In this document: piece by piece, positions 32,855 through 42,925 of the stretch
Layout: every line of letters begins with the position of its first letter
Position numbering within the stretch: the stretch's first letter is position 1
Assembly: GCF_900605495.1 (NCBI RefSeq)
Contig: NZ_LR027603.1
Span: 1-64,000 of the forward strand
Length of the DNA stretch: 64,000 nucleotides
Origin: Bacilliculturomica massiliensis
GTDB lineage: Bacteria > Bacillota > Clostridia > Peptostreptococcales > Anaerovoracaceae
Direction: 5' to 3'
Notes under the pieces: generated by a model
Database searches by the model: none
Told to the model about the DNA's origin: nothing
Seen by the model: only the letters and a program-made list of their open reading frames with translations
Translations under genes and position numbers: made by a program

Positions 32855-33232
32855 ATCAATACCTTATCCTTTCTTTTCCGTCCCCGCCTGAAAGTCCGGA
32901 CCATCGTCCGGTTCCTTTCTCAGCTTTCCCGCCGGAATGTGAAATAACCCGTCTGCGGTTATTTTATTATTTTATCACATTTCCCTGTTCCTGAAAACTA
33001 TCCGCGGTTTTATGATCCAATACTTTTCCCGTACTTCGATCAGCGAGAGGACTCCATCGCCGTCCCAAAAAACAGACAGGCAGGAGAACTGTCTCACAGT
33101 ATTCTCCTGCCTGTTATTTTTCATCATTTCCTCAGCGGTTCCACAGGTCCGTCCCACGGCCTGCGTGACCGCCGGCGCCCGACTCAGCTCATCATCGGAA
33201 CTCTTAGACCACGCCCGGGTTCGGACTTCCTG
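32855..33232. terminator. Intergenic region with the spoIIR terminator
   Basis: At 33065-33120 the minus strand reads CAGGCAGGAGAA...TTCTCCTGCCTG and then TCTGTTTTTTGG, a strong terminator for spoIIR. T-rich bases on the other side could make it bidirectional. In the rest (32855-33064 and 33121-33232) I see no gene. Confidence 0.7.
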
Positions 33233-33907
33233 TCAATCGATCCGTTTCAGGTAATCCAGCGTTTTGAACTCCAGCTTCAGGGTCGTCTGTCTGCCGCTGT
33301 GGGCCGCCTCCACCAGCTCCCGATACCTAGGGTCCAGCTCTATCTCCGCCGCCAGAATGTCGGACTGCATCTCCTCGGGGACTTCCGCGCCGATCAGACA
33401 AAGCGGGGGAAACAAAACGCACCACCAGTTTCGTCCCTGTCCCGTGCCGATGGTCACGTTCAGCGCCTCGTAATTTCCCGCGGGAAATACCACGCTGCCG
33501 TAGGTTTTTTCCGGGACGAAACGGGCTCCAAGCTCTGCCGTCACCCCATAGTCGTAGCCCTCCGCCTCCACGATGCGGACCGCCGCGGCTTCGATCTCCG
33601 CCAGATGGCTCTGGATGTACTCCTGAGACTGTTCCAGCGTCAGGCCCGCGCGATCATCCTCCACGCCCGCCATTGCCGCCGCTTCCACCACCAGTTCGCC
33701 GTTGATTTTTTCAAGCAGGCCGTCCCTCACCTTCAGCTTCAGCGCCTGATCCTCATCCGAGTCGCTGTTGGCGATCACGTGAAACCGTATAAAATCCTGA
33801 TTCGTCAGCTGTTCATTTCCGCCGCCGCGCACATTCCATACTGAGTAAATGCAGATCGCCAGAAGGACCAGCGCCAGCAGCCGCCATTTATTTTTTCGTG
33901 TATCCAT
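33233..33907 (-). CDS. spoIIR: Stage II sporulation protein R
   Basis: The 224-residue exported protein has an N-terminal membrane or signal segment (LLALVLLAICIYSVW). The family core is clear: FIRFHVIANSDSDEDQALKLKVRDGLL at about residues 40-66, GYDYGVTAELG and FPAGNYEALNVTIGTGQGRNWWCVLFPPLC. In Bacillus and Clostridium SpoIIR is made in the forespore under sigma-F and triggers SpoIIGA to process pro-sigma-E in the mother cell. It shows that this organism can probably sporulate. The ribosome binding site is AGGGGAG with 6 nt. Confidence 0.95.
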   Translation of the reverse strand: MDTRKNKWRLLALVLLAICIYSVWNVRGGGNEQLTNQDFIRFHVIANSDSDEDQALKLKVRDGLLEKINGELVVEAAAMAGVEDDRAGLTLEQSQEYIQSHLAEIEAAAVRIVEAEGYDYGVTAELGARFVPEKTYGSVVFPAGNYEALNVTIGTGQGRNWWCVLFPPLCLIGAEVPEEMQSDILAAEIELDPRYRELVEAAHSGRQTTLKLEFKTLDYLKRID

Positions 33908-34163
33908 ACGAGACTCCCCTTAACACCCGCAGCTCTGCCTGCCTTGCCGACAGTATGCAGTTCTGCGATTTTTCGTGCCGGCGTTTCCGGTCCGCGCCGC
34001 AGTCCGCTGAATGCGGCTGTGGGTCTGCGGCGCGCGGCCTTCGCCTGCACATCTTTTATGTGTTATTTTAAGTCTTGCCAGGGTGAGTTCGTTTTATACC
34101 GTTCTTTTTTGATCCATGCGGTATTCCATACACGCGCCGTTGTCCTGCGCTGATTTTCTTCTT

Positions 34164-36749
34164 TTATTTTACGATCAGAAGCTTCGTGCCCGGTTTCAGC
34201 TTTCCGCTGTCATCGATGCCGTTTATCTTCTTGATGTTTTCGATGGTCGTGCGGTACTTCTTGGCAATGCGCCACACATTGTCCCCTTCTCTCGTTATGT
34301 AAAGGATGATGCCCGGCTCGTTTCCGGCGTTTTCCGGAAGTTCCACGAAGCTGACGTTATTGATCAGAGGATGCTTCTGCCTGCTGCAGACGGCTGTGTT
34401 GACCAGAACGCCCGCGTTGACCTCGATCTGGCGGTTGTTGATCTTATCGTACCACAGTTCTTTGAGCAGCGCGTCGCTGTCCACCTCCATGTCCCCTCTG
34501 ACGCCCGGGACCTCGATGGCACAGCGGAAGGGGATATCCTTTTTCAGGCTGAAAGGAGTCTTCTCATCGCCGGCGGCGATGCAGATCATGGACAGGCTCA
34601 CCACGCCTTCCGTCACACTCTTTCCGGCGTCCAGTCCCGCCCGCACGTCGGAGATCCTGCCCGTTATATAGACCACCCGGTCCACCGCTCCGTACTTTTC
34701 CGGTACATTGATGATCTCTCTTGCGGATACTTCCGCCATGCCGCTGCCGCAGAGATTCATAACGCTGACCTCGCGGGTATCGTAGCGCATTTCCTTCATG
34801 TGGTGATAAACGTCGGTGACGATGTCGGTCTCAAGATCCTGATAGAGTTCCAGCGTGGTCTCAAGATCCAGATTCAGCGTCAGGCTGTTTCCGCCGCCGT
34901 CCTCGTTCTGGGCCGTAGGCGCCAGCTCCGCTTTCGCCACCCGGAAGCCCACCTTGCTGCCCACGGGATTCTGCGTTCCCCGTTCCGCCGGTCCGTCGTC
35001 CTCCAGCTTGATGAACTGCGTGAATTCCGCTTTTCCCTGGAACAGCGCCGGTTCGGCGGAAGTCGTCTGTACCCCTTCCTCCGGATCGAAATCGGAACCG
35101 TCCGCTTCCTCTGTCAGATACATGGCGTTCACATAAGCCGTGCCGTTGATGACTGCCTTTTCCGCCGTGATCTGCTTGTGGTTCTCCACTACGTTGACGT
35201 CGAAGCAGAGAATCTTTCCCATCGGACCGTTTCCGTCCTTCATGGGCAGCTCTTCGGAGAGCTCCATGCTGTCTGTCCTGCGCATAGCCACGTCGGTGAG
35301 GTGGATGCTTTCCGACAGCATCTGAACTTCCTCGTCCTTCAATCCCTCAAAGAGATCCAGGTTCAGCGCCCGGTACTCTTTCAGATCTACCAGGACCGTG
35401 GCCTTCACCTTGAACTTGCGCTCGTTGATCACGCTGTAATCAATGCTTTCCACCGCCGCGGAGGCCACCAGATCCGAGTACGGCTCTCCCTTGATGTCAG
35501 CCTCCTGCTTAAACGGAATGCGGGATTCGATGGCGATGATGTTTCCTTCTTCCCCCGACCGATCCGGCAGATACAGGGTGGAGACCATCAGGTCGCCTGC
35601 CAGCTTTACGCTGTCCGCACCCTGAGCGCCCACGGGGATCTGCTGGTCCGACAGATTCACCGCCGCCTCCATGGAAAGAACGGAGGCCAGATCCGGCTTC
35701 ACATCGGGGACCAGAATGTCCTCCTCGATAAAGATCCGCATCTTGGGCTTATTTTTAATGTCTGTCAGCTTCAGGCTGGTGCTGATGACAGAACTTCCCG
35801 CCGGAATGATCTTTGACGGCGCAGGTCCGGTCACAGGCGCCGTGGGCATCGCTCCGCCAGGGGCCACCGGTTCTGCCGGAGCCATGACCTCCGTCTCCTC
35901 CGGTTCTTCGGATACAGCGGGAGCGATGGTCTCTTCGATCTCAGCCTCCGCCGCTTCCTGTTCCCCTTCCGGCGCCGCGCCCGTCTCCACGGCCTCCGCG
36001 TCTGTCCCAGCCGTTTCCTCCGCTTCAGGCGCTGCTTCCGCAGGCGCCTGCGATCCTGTCTCCGCCAAGGCTTCCTGTCCTTCCGCGGGGTCCTCTTCCC
36101 CCATCGAAACGTCCGCTGCTTCAGACGCCTTCTCCAGCGCTTCCGCCTTGACCAGATCCGGCTGCTCCGCCTTCTCCCCACTGGTTTCCAGCGCTGCCGC
36201 CGCAGTCTCCGACGGTGCCGGTCTCTCTGCCGGTCCCTCCGCCGCTTCCGCGTCCATGGCTCCTGCCGCCGACAGCGATCCAAGGTCCGTACCTTCAGCT
36301 GCAGCTGCCTCTGCTGATCCCGCCGTCGCCGCTTCCGTCTCAGCTGCTTCCGCCTCAGCCCCTTCGGCGCCCGCCGCGCTGTCCGCGCTGTCCGACGCAG
36401 CCATAGTCTCCGCATCCCGCGGGGATGTCTCCTCCGACGGACCCTCCGCCGGGCCATCCGATGCCGCCGTGTCCGCTGTCTGCTGATCTTCCGCCCCGAA
36501 GACTTCCGCCTGATCCATCGTCTCCGCCTCCGATTTTTTCTCCGCGGCGATCATCCGCTCAAACAGGGCCGCAAGTTCGTCTCCCGCGTGCTCCTGAATG
36601 AGCTCCGCCTCTTCCTTCTCCAGCGGAGCCAGCTCTGAGAATAACTTTTCATATACGGCGGGATCGAATGTATCTGTATCCTCTCGGGCAGGCTGCATCG
36701 CGTAATCCGGAATGTTATCCATCTCGTAAAGATCTTTTTCGTGTGCCAT
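34164..36749 (-). CDS. SPOCS (DUF3794) and LysM domain protein with a long Ala/Glu-rich region
   Basis: The start is MAHEKDLYEMDNIPDY at 36749, after GGGGGG with 6 nt; the longer frame has no site. Residues about 65-310 are low-complexity, made of Ala, Glu, Ser, Thr and Pro in patterns like AEAAETEAA and EETAGTDAEA. DUF3794/SPOCS units follow at about 330-810 (PDLASVLSMEAAVNLSDQQ; KVKATVLVDLKEYRALNLD; DVRAGLDAGKSVTEGVVSL). A single LysM domain closes the protein (YITREGDNVWRIAKKYRTT). SPOCS-LysM proteins belong to the spore coat or cortex interface, where LysM binds peptidoglycan. The acidic low-complexity insert is unusual. Confidence 0.87.
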   Translation of the reverse strand: MAHEKDLYEMDNIPDYAMQPAREDTDTFDPAVYEKLFSELAPLEKEEAELIQEHAGDELAALFERMIAAEKKSEAETMDQAEVFGAEDQQTADTAASDGPAEGPSEETSPRDAETMAASDSADSAAGAEGAEAEAAETEAATAGSAEAAAAEGTDLGSLSAAGAMDAEAAEGPAERPAPSETAAAALETSGEKAEQPDLVKAEALEKASEAADVSMGEEDPAEGQEALAETGSQAPAEAAPEAEETAGTDAEAVETGAAPEGEQEAAEAEIEETIAPAVSEEPEETEVMAPAEPVAPGGAMPTAPVTGPAPSKIIPAGSSVISTSLKLTDIKNKPKMRIFIEEDILVPDVKPDLASVLSMEAAVNLSDQQIPVGAQGADSVKLAGDLMVSTLYLPDRSGEEGNIIAIESRIPFKQEADIKGEPYSDLVASAAVESIDYSVINERKFKVKATVLVDLKEYRALNLDLFEGLKDEEVQMLSESIHLTDVAMRRTDSMELSEELPMKDGNGPMGKILCFDVNVVENHKQITAEKAVINGTAYVNAMYLTEEADGSDFDPEEGVQTTSAEPALFQGKAEFTQFIKLEDDGPAERGTQNPVGSKVGFRVAKAELAPTAQNEDGGGNSLTLNLDLETTLELYQDLETDIVTDVYHHMKEMRYDTREVSVMNLCGSGMAEVSAREIINVPEKYGAVDRVVYITGRISDVRAGLDAGKSVTEGVVSLSMICIAAGDEKTPFSLKKDIPFRCAIEVPGVRGDMEVDSDALLKELWYDKINNRQIEVNAGVLVNTAVCSRQKHPLINNVSFVELPENAGNEPGIILYITREGDNVWRIAKKYRTTIENIKKINGIDDSGKLKPGTKLLIVK

Positions 36750-36936
36750 AGTATTCCCCCCTAAATTTACCCCGCAGCAGCGCTCCATACGTTCTGCCTG
36801 CCGTCGGCGGTTATATATCAGCATTGAAAAAGTGAGTATTGGCCTTTTAACTCATTTCATCTTATGCCGGGGGAGGACTTGTTATTCCAAACAAAAATAC
36901 GTCTGTCTGATTCCTGCGCTTCTTTTTTACGCAAAA

Positions 36937-37000
36937 AAACAGAGACCGTCCGCCGCGTGCGGGCAGAAGTGCCCGCCCAGGCAAAAACAGTCTCCGTCAG
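36937..37000 (-). terminator. Terminator downstream of ispE
   Basis: On the minus strand GGAGAC...GTCTCT encloses the strong inner stem GCGGGCA-CTTC-TGCCCGC, and TGTTTTTTTG follows. Confidence 0.65.
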
Positions 37001-37045
37001 GGGACGCTGCGGACAGAGGGACGCGCCCTCTCCCTTCCTGGCGTA

Positions 37046-38008
37046 TTACCCCAGATAGGTCCTGCGCAGATAAGTCTCCCGGTTGATCTTCTTCATGACG
37101 CCGTAGGCCTTTCTCGCCTCATCCTCGTCCTCATAAAGCCCAAAGACGGTGGGCCCGCTTCCGCTCATCATCACAGCGGCCGCCGTGCCGGCCCCTTCCA
37201 TTCGTTCCTTTGTATCCCGCACCCTGGGGAAGGCCGGAAGGGTGACCGTCTCAAGCAGGTTTGCCATATGATCCGCGATCTGTCTCAGCCCCTGCCGGCG
37301 CAGGGAGCCGTCCTGAGGATCCGCATCCTTACGGTCCAGCAGCTCCAGGCCGCCGATCAGAGCCGCTGTGTCCGGATGCGCTTCCGGAGAGATTTCATCC
37401 AGTTTCAGCCCTCCGTACACTCTGGCGGTGGATACGCTCAGCGGCGGTTTGGACAGGAGCACCAGACAATCCAGCGGCGGGAGAGCGGAAAGCTCTGTGC
37501 CAAGCCCTTTCGCCAACGCGCAGGTCAGCCCCTCCTGGGCCCACAGACAGAAGGGCACGTCGGCGCCCAGCTGTTCGCCCAGACTGCACAGTTCTGCCAG
37601 CGACAGATTCAGGCCCCACAGCTGCGCCAGTCCCCGCAGTACAGCGGCGCCGTCCGCGCTCCCCCCCGCCAGTCCCGCGGCCACCGGTATATGCTTTTCC
37701 AGATGGATCCGAATATCCGCCGGATCCCCGGGTCTGAAAATATCCAGCATCATCCGCGCCGCCTTGTAGGCGATATTATCGCTGTCCACGGGCAGGTAAG
37801 GCAGACTGGCCGTCACGGTTATGCTCTGGCCTTCTCCTCCCGGGCCCCATTCCACCACTACCTTATCGTACAGTTCCACGGCCTGCATGACCATCTCCAC
37901 TTCGTGATAGCCGTCAGGCCGTCTGCGGAGCACATCCAGCGACAGATTGATCTTCGCGTATGCCCGCAGTGTGATCCGCTCCCTCTTTGCAATTCCGTAT
38001 CGTTTCAT
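37046..38008 (-). CDS. ispE: 4-diphosphocytidyl-2-C-methyl-D-erythritol kinase
   Basis: IspE phosphorylates CDP-methylerythritol in the non-mevalonate isoprenoid pathway. This GHMP kinase shows the N-terminal AYAKINLSLDVLRRRPDGYHE, the ATP loop PVAAGLAGGSADGAA at about residues 100-114 and the late MSGSGPTVFGL. I took the ATG at 38008 (MKRYGIAKRE); a TTG at 38020 is possible. At 320 residues it is slightly longer than typical, with an extra stretch near residue 235. It is transcribed in the direction of the SPOCS-LysM gene but separated from it by a terminator. Confidence 0.94.
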   Translation of the reverse strand: MKRYGIAKRERITLRAYAKINLSLDVLRRRPDGYHEVEMVMQAVELYDKVVVEWGPGGEGQSITVTASLPYLPVDSDNIAYKAARMMLDIFRPGDPADIRIHLEKHIPVAAGLAGGSADGAAVLRGLAQLWGLNLSLAELCSLGEQLGADVPFCLWAQEGLTCALAKGLGTELSALPPLDCLVLLSKPPLSVSTARVYGGLKLDEISPEAHPDTAALIGGLELLDRKDADPQDGSLRRQGLRQIADHMANLLETVTLPAFPRVRDTKERMEGAGTAAAVMMSGSGPTVFGLYEDEDEARKAYGVMKKINRETYLRRTYLG

Positions 38009-38144
38009 ACCCTGTCTCAACCCCGCTTCATCTCACATTCCTTTTTTATTCTGCGTCGTCGTCTTCCCACGCGCCTGCCTTGCTCTCTGCGGACATTATA
38101 CTACATCAACTCTTCCCTCGGCTACAAAAACAGACCCCGAAAGG

Positions 38145-38183
38145 AAAAAGGCAGAAAACCGCAACCGGTTCTCTGCCTTTTAT
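38145..38183. terminator. Terminator of the thiolase gene
   Basis: AAAGGCAGAAAACCG and CGGTTCTCTGCCTTT pair with one mismatch around a 3-nt loop, with A and T tails on both sides. The rest of 38009-38321 holds no gene I can support. Confidence 0.75.
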
Positions 38184-38321
38184 ATTCGTATCCGTCTTCA
38201 GCTGCCTTCCCTCTATGTAAAAGGTCACCCTTGCGGCCTACTGCGTATTTTGCCGCTGCCATTGCGCGGCGGCCGCGGAAATGTTCCGCGGACTGTCTGT
38301 GCGGTCTCCCGTAGGGGGAAA

Positions 38322-39500
38322 CTACATCTCCACGATCAGGGCAGTACCCATGCCGCCGCCGATGCAGAGCGTCGCCAGACCTTTGTGCGCGTTTCTTTTC
38401 TTCATCTCATAGATCAGGCTGATGAGGATCCTCGCGCCGGACGCGCCGATGGGATGACCCAGGGCGATGGCTCCGCCGTTTACGTTCAGCTTCTCTTCCG
38501 GAATCTTCAGATCTCTGCCTACTGCCACGGACTGAGCGGCAAAGGCCTCGTTGGCCTCGATCAGATCCATGTCGTCGATGGTGAGACCAGCCTTCTCCAA
38601 AGCCTTGGTGGAAGCCGGAACAGGTCCGATACCCATGATGCTGGGATCTACGCCTGCGGACGCATAGGACTTGACGGTGCACAGATAGGACAGGCCCAGC
38701 TCATCGGCCTTTTCCTTGGACATGACCACCAGAGCAGCGCCGCTGTCGTTGATGCCGGAAGCGTTGGCAGCCGTTACAACTCCATCCTTCTTGAACGCCG
38801 GCTTCAGCTTCGCCATCTTTTCCATGGTGGAACCGAACTTGGGATATTCGTCGGTATCAAATACGATGGGATCTCCCTTTCTCTGGGGGATCTCAACGGG
38901 AACGATCTCGTCTTTAAATTTGCCTTCCTTGATGGCGGCTTCCGCTTTCTGCTGGGATTTCAGAGCGAACTCATCCAGTTCTTCTCTGGTGATCCCCCAC
39001 TGCTCTGCGATATTTTCAGCGGTGATACCCATGTGATAGTTGTTGAATACGTCGGTCAGACCGTCGTGAACCATCAGGTCCACCATCTTGGTGTCGTTCA
39101 TTCTGGCGCCCCATCTGGCAGCATCCATATAATAAGGAGCCAAGCTCATGCTCTCCGCTCCGCCGCAGACGATGATGTCGGCGTCGCCGGCTTTGATGAT
39201 CTGCGCAGCCAGACCTACGGAACGAAGTCCGGAACCGCATACCTTGTTGATGGTCATCGCCGGTACTTCTTTCGGAATTCCAGCCGCCATAGAGATCTGT
39301 CTTGCAACATTCTGGCCCAGACCGCCCTGCAGCACGTTTCCAAGTACCACCTCGTCGATCATCTCCGGTTTGATCCCGGCTCTCTTGATGGCCTCTTTCA
39401 CAGCAACCGCTCCTAATGTAACGGCTGGTGTGGACTTCAGCGTACCGCCGTAGCTGCCGATGGGAGTTCTTGCCGCACTAACGATTACTACTTCTCTCAT
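38322..39500 (-). CDS. thlA: Acetyl-CoA C-acetyltransferase (thiolase)
   Basis: The start is [19 protein letters not shown] at 39500, after AGGAGG. The 392-residue enzyme has the nucleophile Cys88 ([11 protein letters not shown]), the NEAFAAQ motif, the catalytic His in [11 protein letters not shown] and the second Cys in CIGGGMGTA. It joins two acetyl-CoA to acetoacetyl-CoA, the first step of the clostridial butyrate pathway. It stands alone here. The crotonase, dehydrogenase and butyryl-CoA dehydrogenase genes are not in the window, but kinase and acyltransferase genes are at 45.5-50.6 kb. Confidence 0.95.
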   Translation of the reverse strand: MREVVIVSAARTPIGSYGGTLKSTPAVTLGAVAVKEAIKRAGIKPEMIDEVVLGNVLQGGLGQNVARQISMAAGIPKEVPAMTINKVCGSGLRSVGLAAQIIKAGDADIIVCGGAESMSLAPYYMDAARWGARMNDTKMVDLMVHDGLTDVFNNYHMGITAENIAEQWGITREELDEFALKSQQKAEAAIKEGKFKDEIVPVEIPQRKGDPIVFDTDEYPKFGSTMEKMAKLKPAFKKDGVVTAANASGINDSGAALVVMSKEKADELGLSYLCTVKSYASAGVDPSIMGIGPVPASTKALEKAGLTIDDMDLIEANEAFAAQSVAVGRDLKIPEEKLNVNGGAIALGHPIGASGARILISLIYEMKKRNAHKGLATLCIGGGMGTALIVEM

Positions 39501-39789
39501 TTTTTGTCCTCCTACACATACATGATTTATTCTAACGATAAATTGTACCAATTGTACTCGGTCCGATTGTCTACGTTGACTATCATATCATTGCGCGTTT
39601 TAAATTACAATACCTATTAAAAAAGCGAAATACGCCTGCTTTTCCGTCAATTATTTGCCAGATCATCCCCCGCCCCATAAATATTTCGTTTAACTTTGAT
39701 AAATGTTTAACGATCTTTTAATATTTTCTGAAATTGCCTGTAAAAAAATAATCGGACCTTTTCATAAAAACGTAAAACCTACGGTTTTC

Positions 39790-40731
39790 CTATAGATCAG
39801 CCTTAAAAATCGCGATATATTTTTCCACCATTTTAACGGGATTGTAAGAGAGCTTGGCCTTTCGCAGTCCTTCAATGCCCATATCTTCTTCCCGATTTAT
39901 ATATTTCACCTTATCCGTGACCTGTTTGCAGAATTCATTGTTGATCGCCTGGTACAGACCTCTGATCTCCGTATTTGCCTTTTCCACATGGACGGTCACC
40001 GTCTTTTTCCCCAGACGTCCCCCGATAGAAAGGGCTTCGATCCGTCCGTCGATCAGGATGGCCCCCGCCAGATATCCCACCTTCTCCAGATTTTCAAACA
40101 CGTCGTCCAGAGCTTCCTGCTCGTAGATCAGCAGTTCCCGCTCATGGGCGGAAAGTCCCTTCTTCCTGTCGTTGAATTCCCTGATGAACCGTTTCGCCAG
40201 GGGCGCCATCTCAGAGGTCAGCGGAACATATTCATATTCGTAGTGGTTTTTGAAGTAGTTCAGATGATTTTTCTTTCCGTGATAGGCCCGGCCCGCCAGC
40301 TCGATCAAATCCTTTGTGCGGTATACATAGTCGTAATTGGGCCGGTCCGCAATGATCTTCATCTCCGTGGGGAACGCCGCCCGCAGGCAGTCCACCATCT
40401 GAAAGGGCAGCAGGCGCAGACTGAAGATATAACCCGCGTCCTCGAAGATCCCCTTCGCCTGCAGGATGGTCTCCCGCAGCTTCTGCGGCTCATAGAGCCC
40501 GATCCGGGTCAGCGGCGGCAGCAGAAACGGCTCCTCCACTTCTTCCTCCAGCAGGCTGACGCCCGCGATGCACAGGTAGTCGCCGATGATCTGCCAGCTG
40601 AACTGATTGATATTCCGCCACATATAAAGGGAGCTGAAGGACAGCCCGGAAGCCCGATATTCATAGCTTCCCAGATATTCCTCCAGCACCGCCCTGTTTT
40701 CGATCGTAATCTCGTTTTCAAACATTCGCAT
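39790..40731 (-). CDS. DUF2156 domain protein (GNAT-like, MprF C-terminus type)
   Basis: I chose the ATG at 40731 (MRMFENEITIENR) because AGGAG precedes it by 9 nt; the frame's first ATG touches the site. The 313-residue protein resembles stand-alone DUF2156 proteins of Firmicutes. Landmarks are SFSSLYMWR near the N-terminus, YHGKKNHLNYFKNHY in the middle and INREEDMGIEGLRKAKLSY at the end. The fold is a double GNAT, as in the lysyl-phosphatidylglycerol synthase soluble domain. The acyl or aminoacyl substrate is unknown, and there is no membrane part. Confidence 0.85.
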   Translation of the reverse strand: MRMFENEITIENRAVLEEYLGSYEYRASGLSFSSLYMWRNINQFSWQIIGDYLCIAGVSLLEEEVEEPFLLPPLTRIGLYEPQKLRETILQAKGIFEDAGYIFSLRLLPFQMVDCLRAAFPTEMKIIADRPNYDYVYRTKDLIELAGRAYHGKKNHLNYFKNHYEYEYVPLTSEMAPLAKRFIREFNDRKKGLSAHERELLIYEQEALDDVFENLEKVGYLAGAILIDGRIEALSIGGRLGKKTVTVHVEKANTEIRGLYQAINNEFCKQVTDKVKYINREEDMGIEGLRKAKLSYNPVKMVEKYIAIFKADL

Positions 40732-40851
40732 ATAACTCATCTCCTGTGAAACAGGGCGGCCGGCCCAAGCCGCCGCCCCTGTCTCTCTTCGGCCCGGAAA
40801 AACCCTGCGTCCGCTGGATCCGCAGCCGTTTCTCCACAGCCTCTTTTCTTT

Positions 40852-41427
40852 TTATTTCACGATAGCGGAGATCTCCTTGAAACCCGGTTCTCTCGCGCCG
40901 CCGCAGAGCTCGAACAAGATCGCCTCCATGGTGGTATACACGGCGCCTTCCGCCCGCATACGGCTCTTGGCCATGCGGCGGTCGGAAACCTTTCTCGACG
41001 ATACGCAGTCTGCAGCTACGAATACAGTATACCCAGCATCCAGCAAATCAATCACCGTCTGCTGTACGCACACGTGAGATTCGATCCCCGATACGATGAT
41101 GGTACTGCGTCCGGACGCCTTCAAGGCCTCCACGAATTCCGGCGTCTTCATTGCGCTGAAGGTGGTCTTCTCCACAGGCGTGTAGGACGAGGCCGCCGCG
41201 CCCGAAAACTCTTCTGTCAGCGCCGCGTGCAGCGCGGGGATCGTGGCGCCCAGCCCTTTGGTGTACTGCTGCGTTACCAGAGCCGGAACGCCCAGCGCCC
41301 TGCAGCCCTTTACCAGACGTACGGCGGCGTCCTCCAGCTCCCCGCAGCCTTCCATGGCCGGCATGATCCGCTCCTGAAAGTCAATGAGTACCAGAAGTGC
41401 TTCGTCCTTTTTCAGTCTTTTTACCAT
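40852..41427 (-). CDS. Isochorismatase-fold cysteine hydrolase
   Basis: The start is the ATG at 41427 (MVKRLKKDEA), 6 nt after GGGAGG. The catalytic triad pattern is visible: Asp in VLIDFQERIMP (about residue 15), Lys in FSAMKTPEF (about 88) and Cys in GIESHVCVQQTV (about 113). Family members hydrolyse isochorismate, nicotinamide or other amides. YcaC-like proteins of this length are common, and the natural substrate is not predictable. It lies 63 bp after surE on the same strand. Confidence 0.88.
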   Translation of the reverse strand: MVKRLKKDEALLVLIDFQERIMPAMEGCGELEDAAVRLVKGCRALGVPALVTQQYTKGLGATIPALHAALTEEFSGAAASSYTPVEKTTFSAMKTPEFVEALKASGRSTIIVSGIESHVCVQQTVIDLLDAGYTVFVAADCVSSRKVSDRRMAKSRMRAEGAVYTTMEAILFELCGGAREPGFKEISAIVK

Positions 41428-41496
41428 TTGCATCCTCCCTTTTTTACTTCAAAAAATCAACGATCTATAATGCGCGGCGGGGCCGTCTTTTCCTCC

Positions 41497-42276
41497 CTAC
41501 CGTTGAAACTCGATGCCCCAGCCAGCCACTTCATCGATCATGCCGTGGTTCGTCAGATCATACTGCAGCGGCGTCACCGTGATGTAATGGTCCTGTGAGG
41601 CCATCACATCCATATCCGCAGGAAGATCTTCATACACAGCCGGCTTGGAAGAGTACTCGTAATACGTCTTCCCTTCCTCATCTGCGGCGGGATCAAAGGT
41701 ATTTTCATATTCCCGGATACCCTGCCGCACGAATTTTACCCCTCGGATCTCTTCAGCGGGCAGATCGGGCGCATTGACGTTCAATACCGTATTGTTGTCC
41801 AGCTTTCCCCAGACCGCCTGACATACCTGAGCGGCAAAGCGGTCGTAGACCTCCAGGTGCTCCGGCTGATGGCTGCAGCTGGAGAACGCGATGGATGGAA
41901 CGCCGCAGATCACACCCTCCAGCGCGGCGGACACCGTTCCCGAATAGAGTACGTCCGTGCCCAGATTTGCGCCGTGATTGATCCCCGAGCACACCAGATC
42001 TATTTCGATCCCCTGGGAGCGGAATACCTCAAGGCCCAGCTTGACGCAGTCGGCCGGCGTTCCCGAGCAGGAATACGCTTTTTTCGCCTCCTCAAAAGGA
42101 GCTTCCACCACGTACAGTTTTTCCGAAACGGTTATGCCGTGACCGGCCGCCGTCCTCTGCCTGTCCGGGGCGCACACGTAAACATCGGCGATCCCGGACA
42201 ACGCCTTCGCCAGCACGTGGATGCCGCGGGCGGTGATCCCATCGTCGTTGGTTACAAAAATATTCTTCAATCTCAT
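41497..42276 (-). CDS. surE: 5'/3'-nucleotidase SurE
   Basis: The start MRLKNIFVTNDDGITARG (42276) follows AAAGGG at 9 nt; an ATG two codons earlier is too close to the site. Metal-binding residues sit in TNDDG (about residues 9-13), a Ser further on, and SGINHGANLGTDVLYSGTVSAALEG near residues 90-115. SurE dephosphorylates nucleoside monophosphates and is linked to stationary-phase survival. Length (260) is normal. It is the first gene of the long minus-strand run ending near 26 kb. Confidence 0.94.
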   Translation of the reverse strand: MRLKNIFVTNDDGITARGIHVLAKALSGIADVYVCAPDRQRTAAGHGITVSEKLYVVEAPFEEAKKAYSCSGTPADCVKLGLEVFRSQGIEIDLVCSGINHGANLGTDVLYSGTVSAALEGVICGVPSIAFSSCSHQPEHLEVYDRFAAQVCQAVWGKLDNNTVLNVNAPDLPAEEIRGVKFVRQGIREYENTFDPAADEEGKTYYEYSSKPAVYEDLPADMDVMASQDHYITVTPLQYDLTNHGMIDEVAGWGIEFQR

Positions 42277-42651
42277 TCCCATCGTCCCTTTCTGTCCGTT
42301 CCCGCCCTTCATCTCGTGTCTTTTCGCGGAACAGACCTCTCTTATCTTTTCTGTCTCTTTCTTTATTATTGAAAGTTCGGCGCCGGATATACCTGAACAT
42401 ATCCCTGCGGCAGGGTCCGCACGTGTGGTCCGCCGCCGACATTATATCCTGATTGGCGGCAGGCCATCATGGTATAATCCGCCTATGGCGTCCGCCGCGC
42501 CGCACAGAATCTATACGATAACCAGTCTGCGGTTATTATATCATAAATATCCCGTTCAGCGCCAGCGCGTTTCCTCCTTTTCCCTGCCTGCCATTCCCGA
42601 ATTTCGTCGAAATTTGTCGTCAAAAATCGAATGGTAATCCACTCCGATCGC
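42277..42651. other. Intergenic region between surE and the DUF1538 gene
   Basis: No gene supported by a ribosome binding site was found; short ORFs here look random. Further right, the stretches 42693-42706 and 42772-42783 are AT dinucleotide runs (ACATATATATAT). Confidence 0.4.
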
Positions 42652-42680
42652 TTGACATAATCCCTCTTTTTCGATAATCT
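42652..42680 (+). promoter_or_regulatory. Candidate promoter of the DUF1538-PII operon
   Basis: TTGACA (42652-42657), a 17-bp spacer and TAATCT (42675-42680). GATAAT two bases earlier is an alternative -10. The 5' UTR would be about 240 nt. Confidence 0.45.
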
Positions 42681-42925
42681 TTTATTGTAAGAACATATAT
42701 ATATGTAGACAGGCGTTTTTTTACCGGTTTTCCCATGGATGCAGCCGGCTGCGCTTACAGGATCCGTCCGCACATATATATATTTTTACTGTCTGCCCGT
42801 ATGTCGATTCGTCCTGTTTTTTCCGGACCGGCTGAAGGGCGTACGTTGCTGCTCCTGACTGCCGGATCGGAAAGGAAATGTTACGATCCTTTTTCCGCCG
42901 GCCATCCAACGAAAGAGGGATCTAC

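Noticed and set aside
34116-35816. Plus-strand frame of 566 codons opposite the SPOCS-LysM gene
   Set aside because: It is a GC-rich antisense shadow with His/Arg-rich random composition. The minus strand carries real domains.
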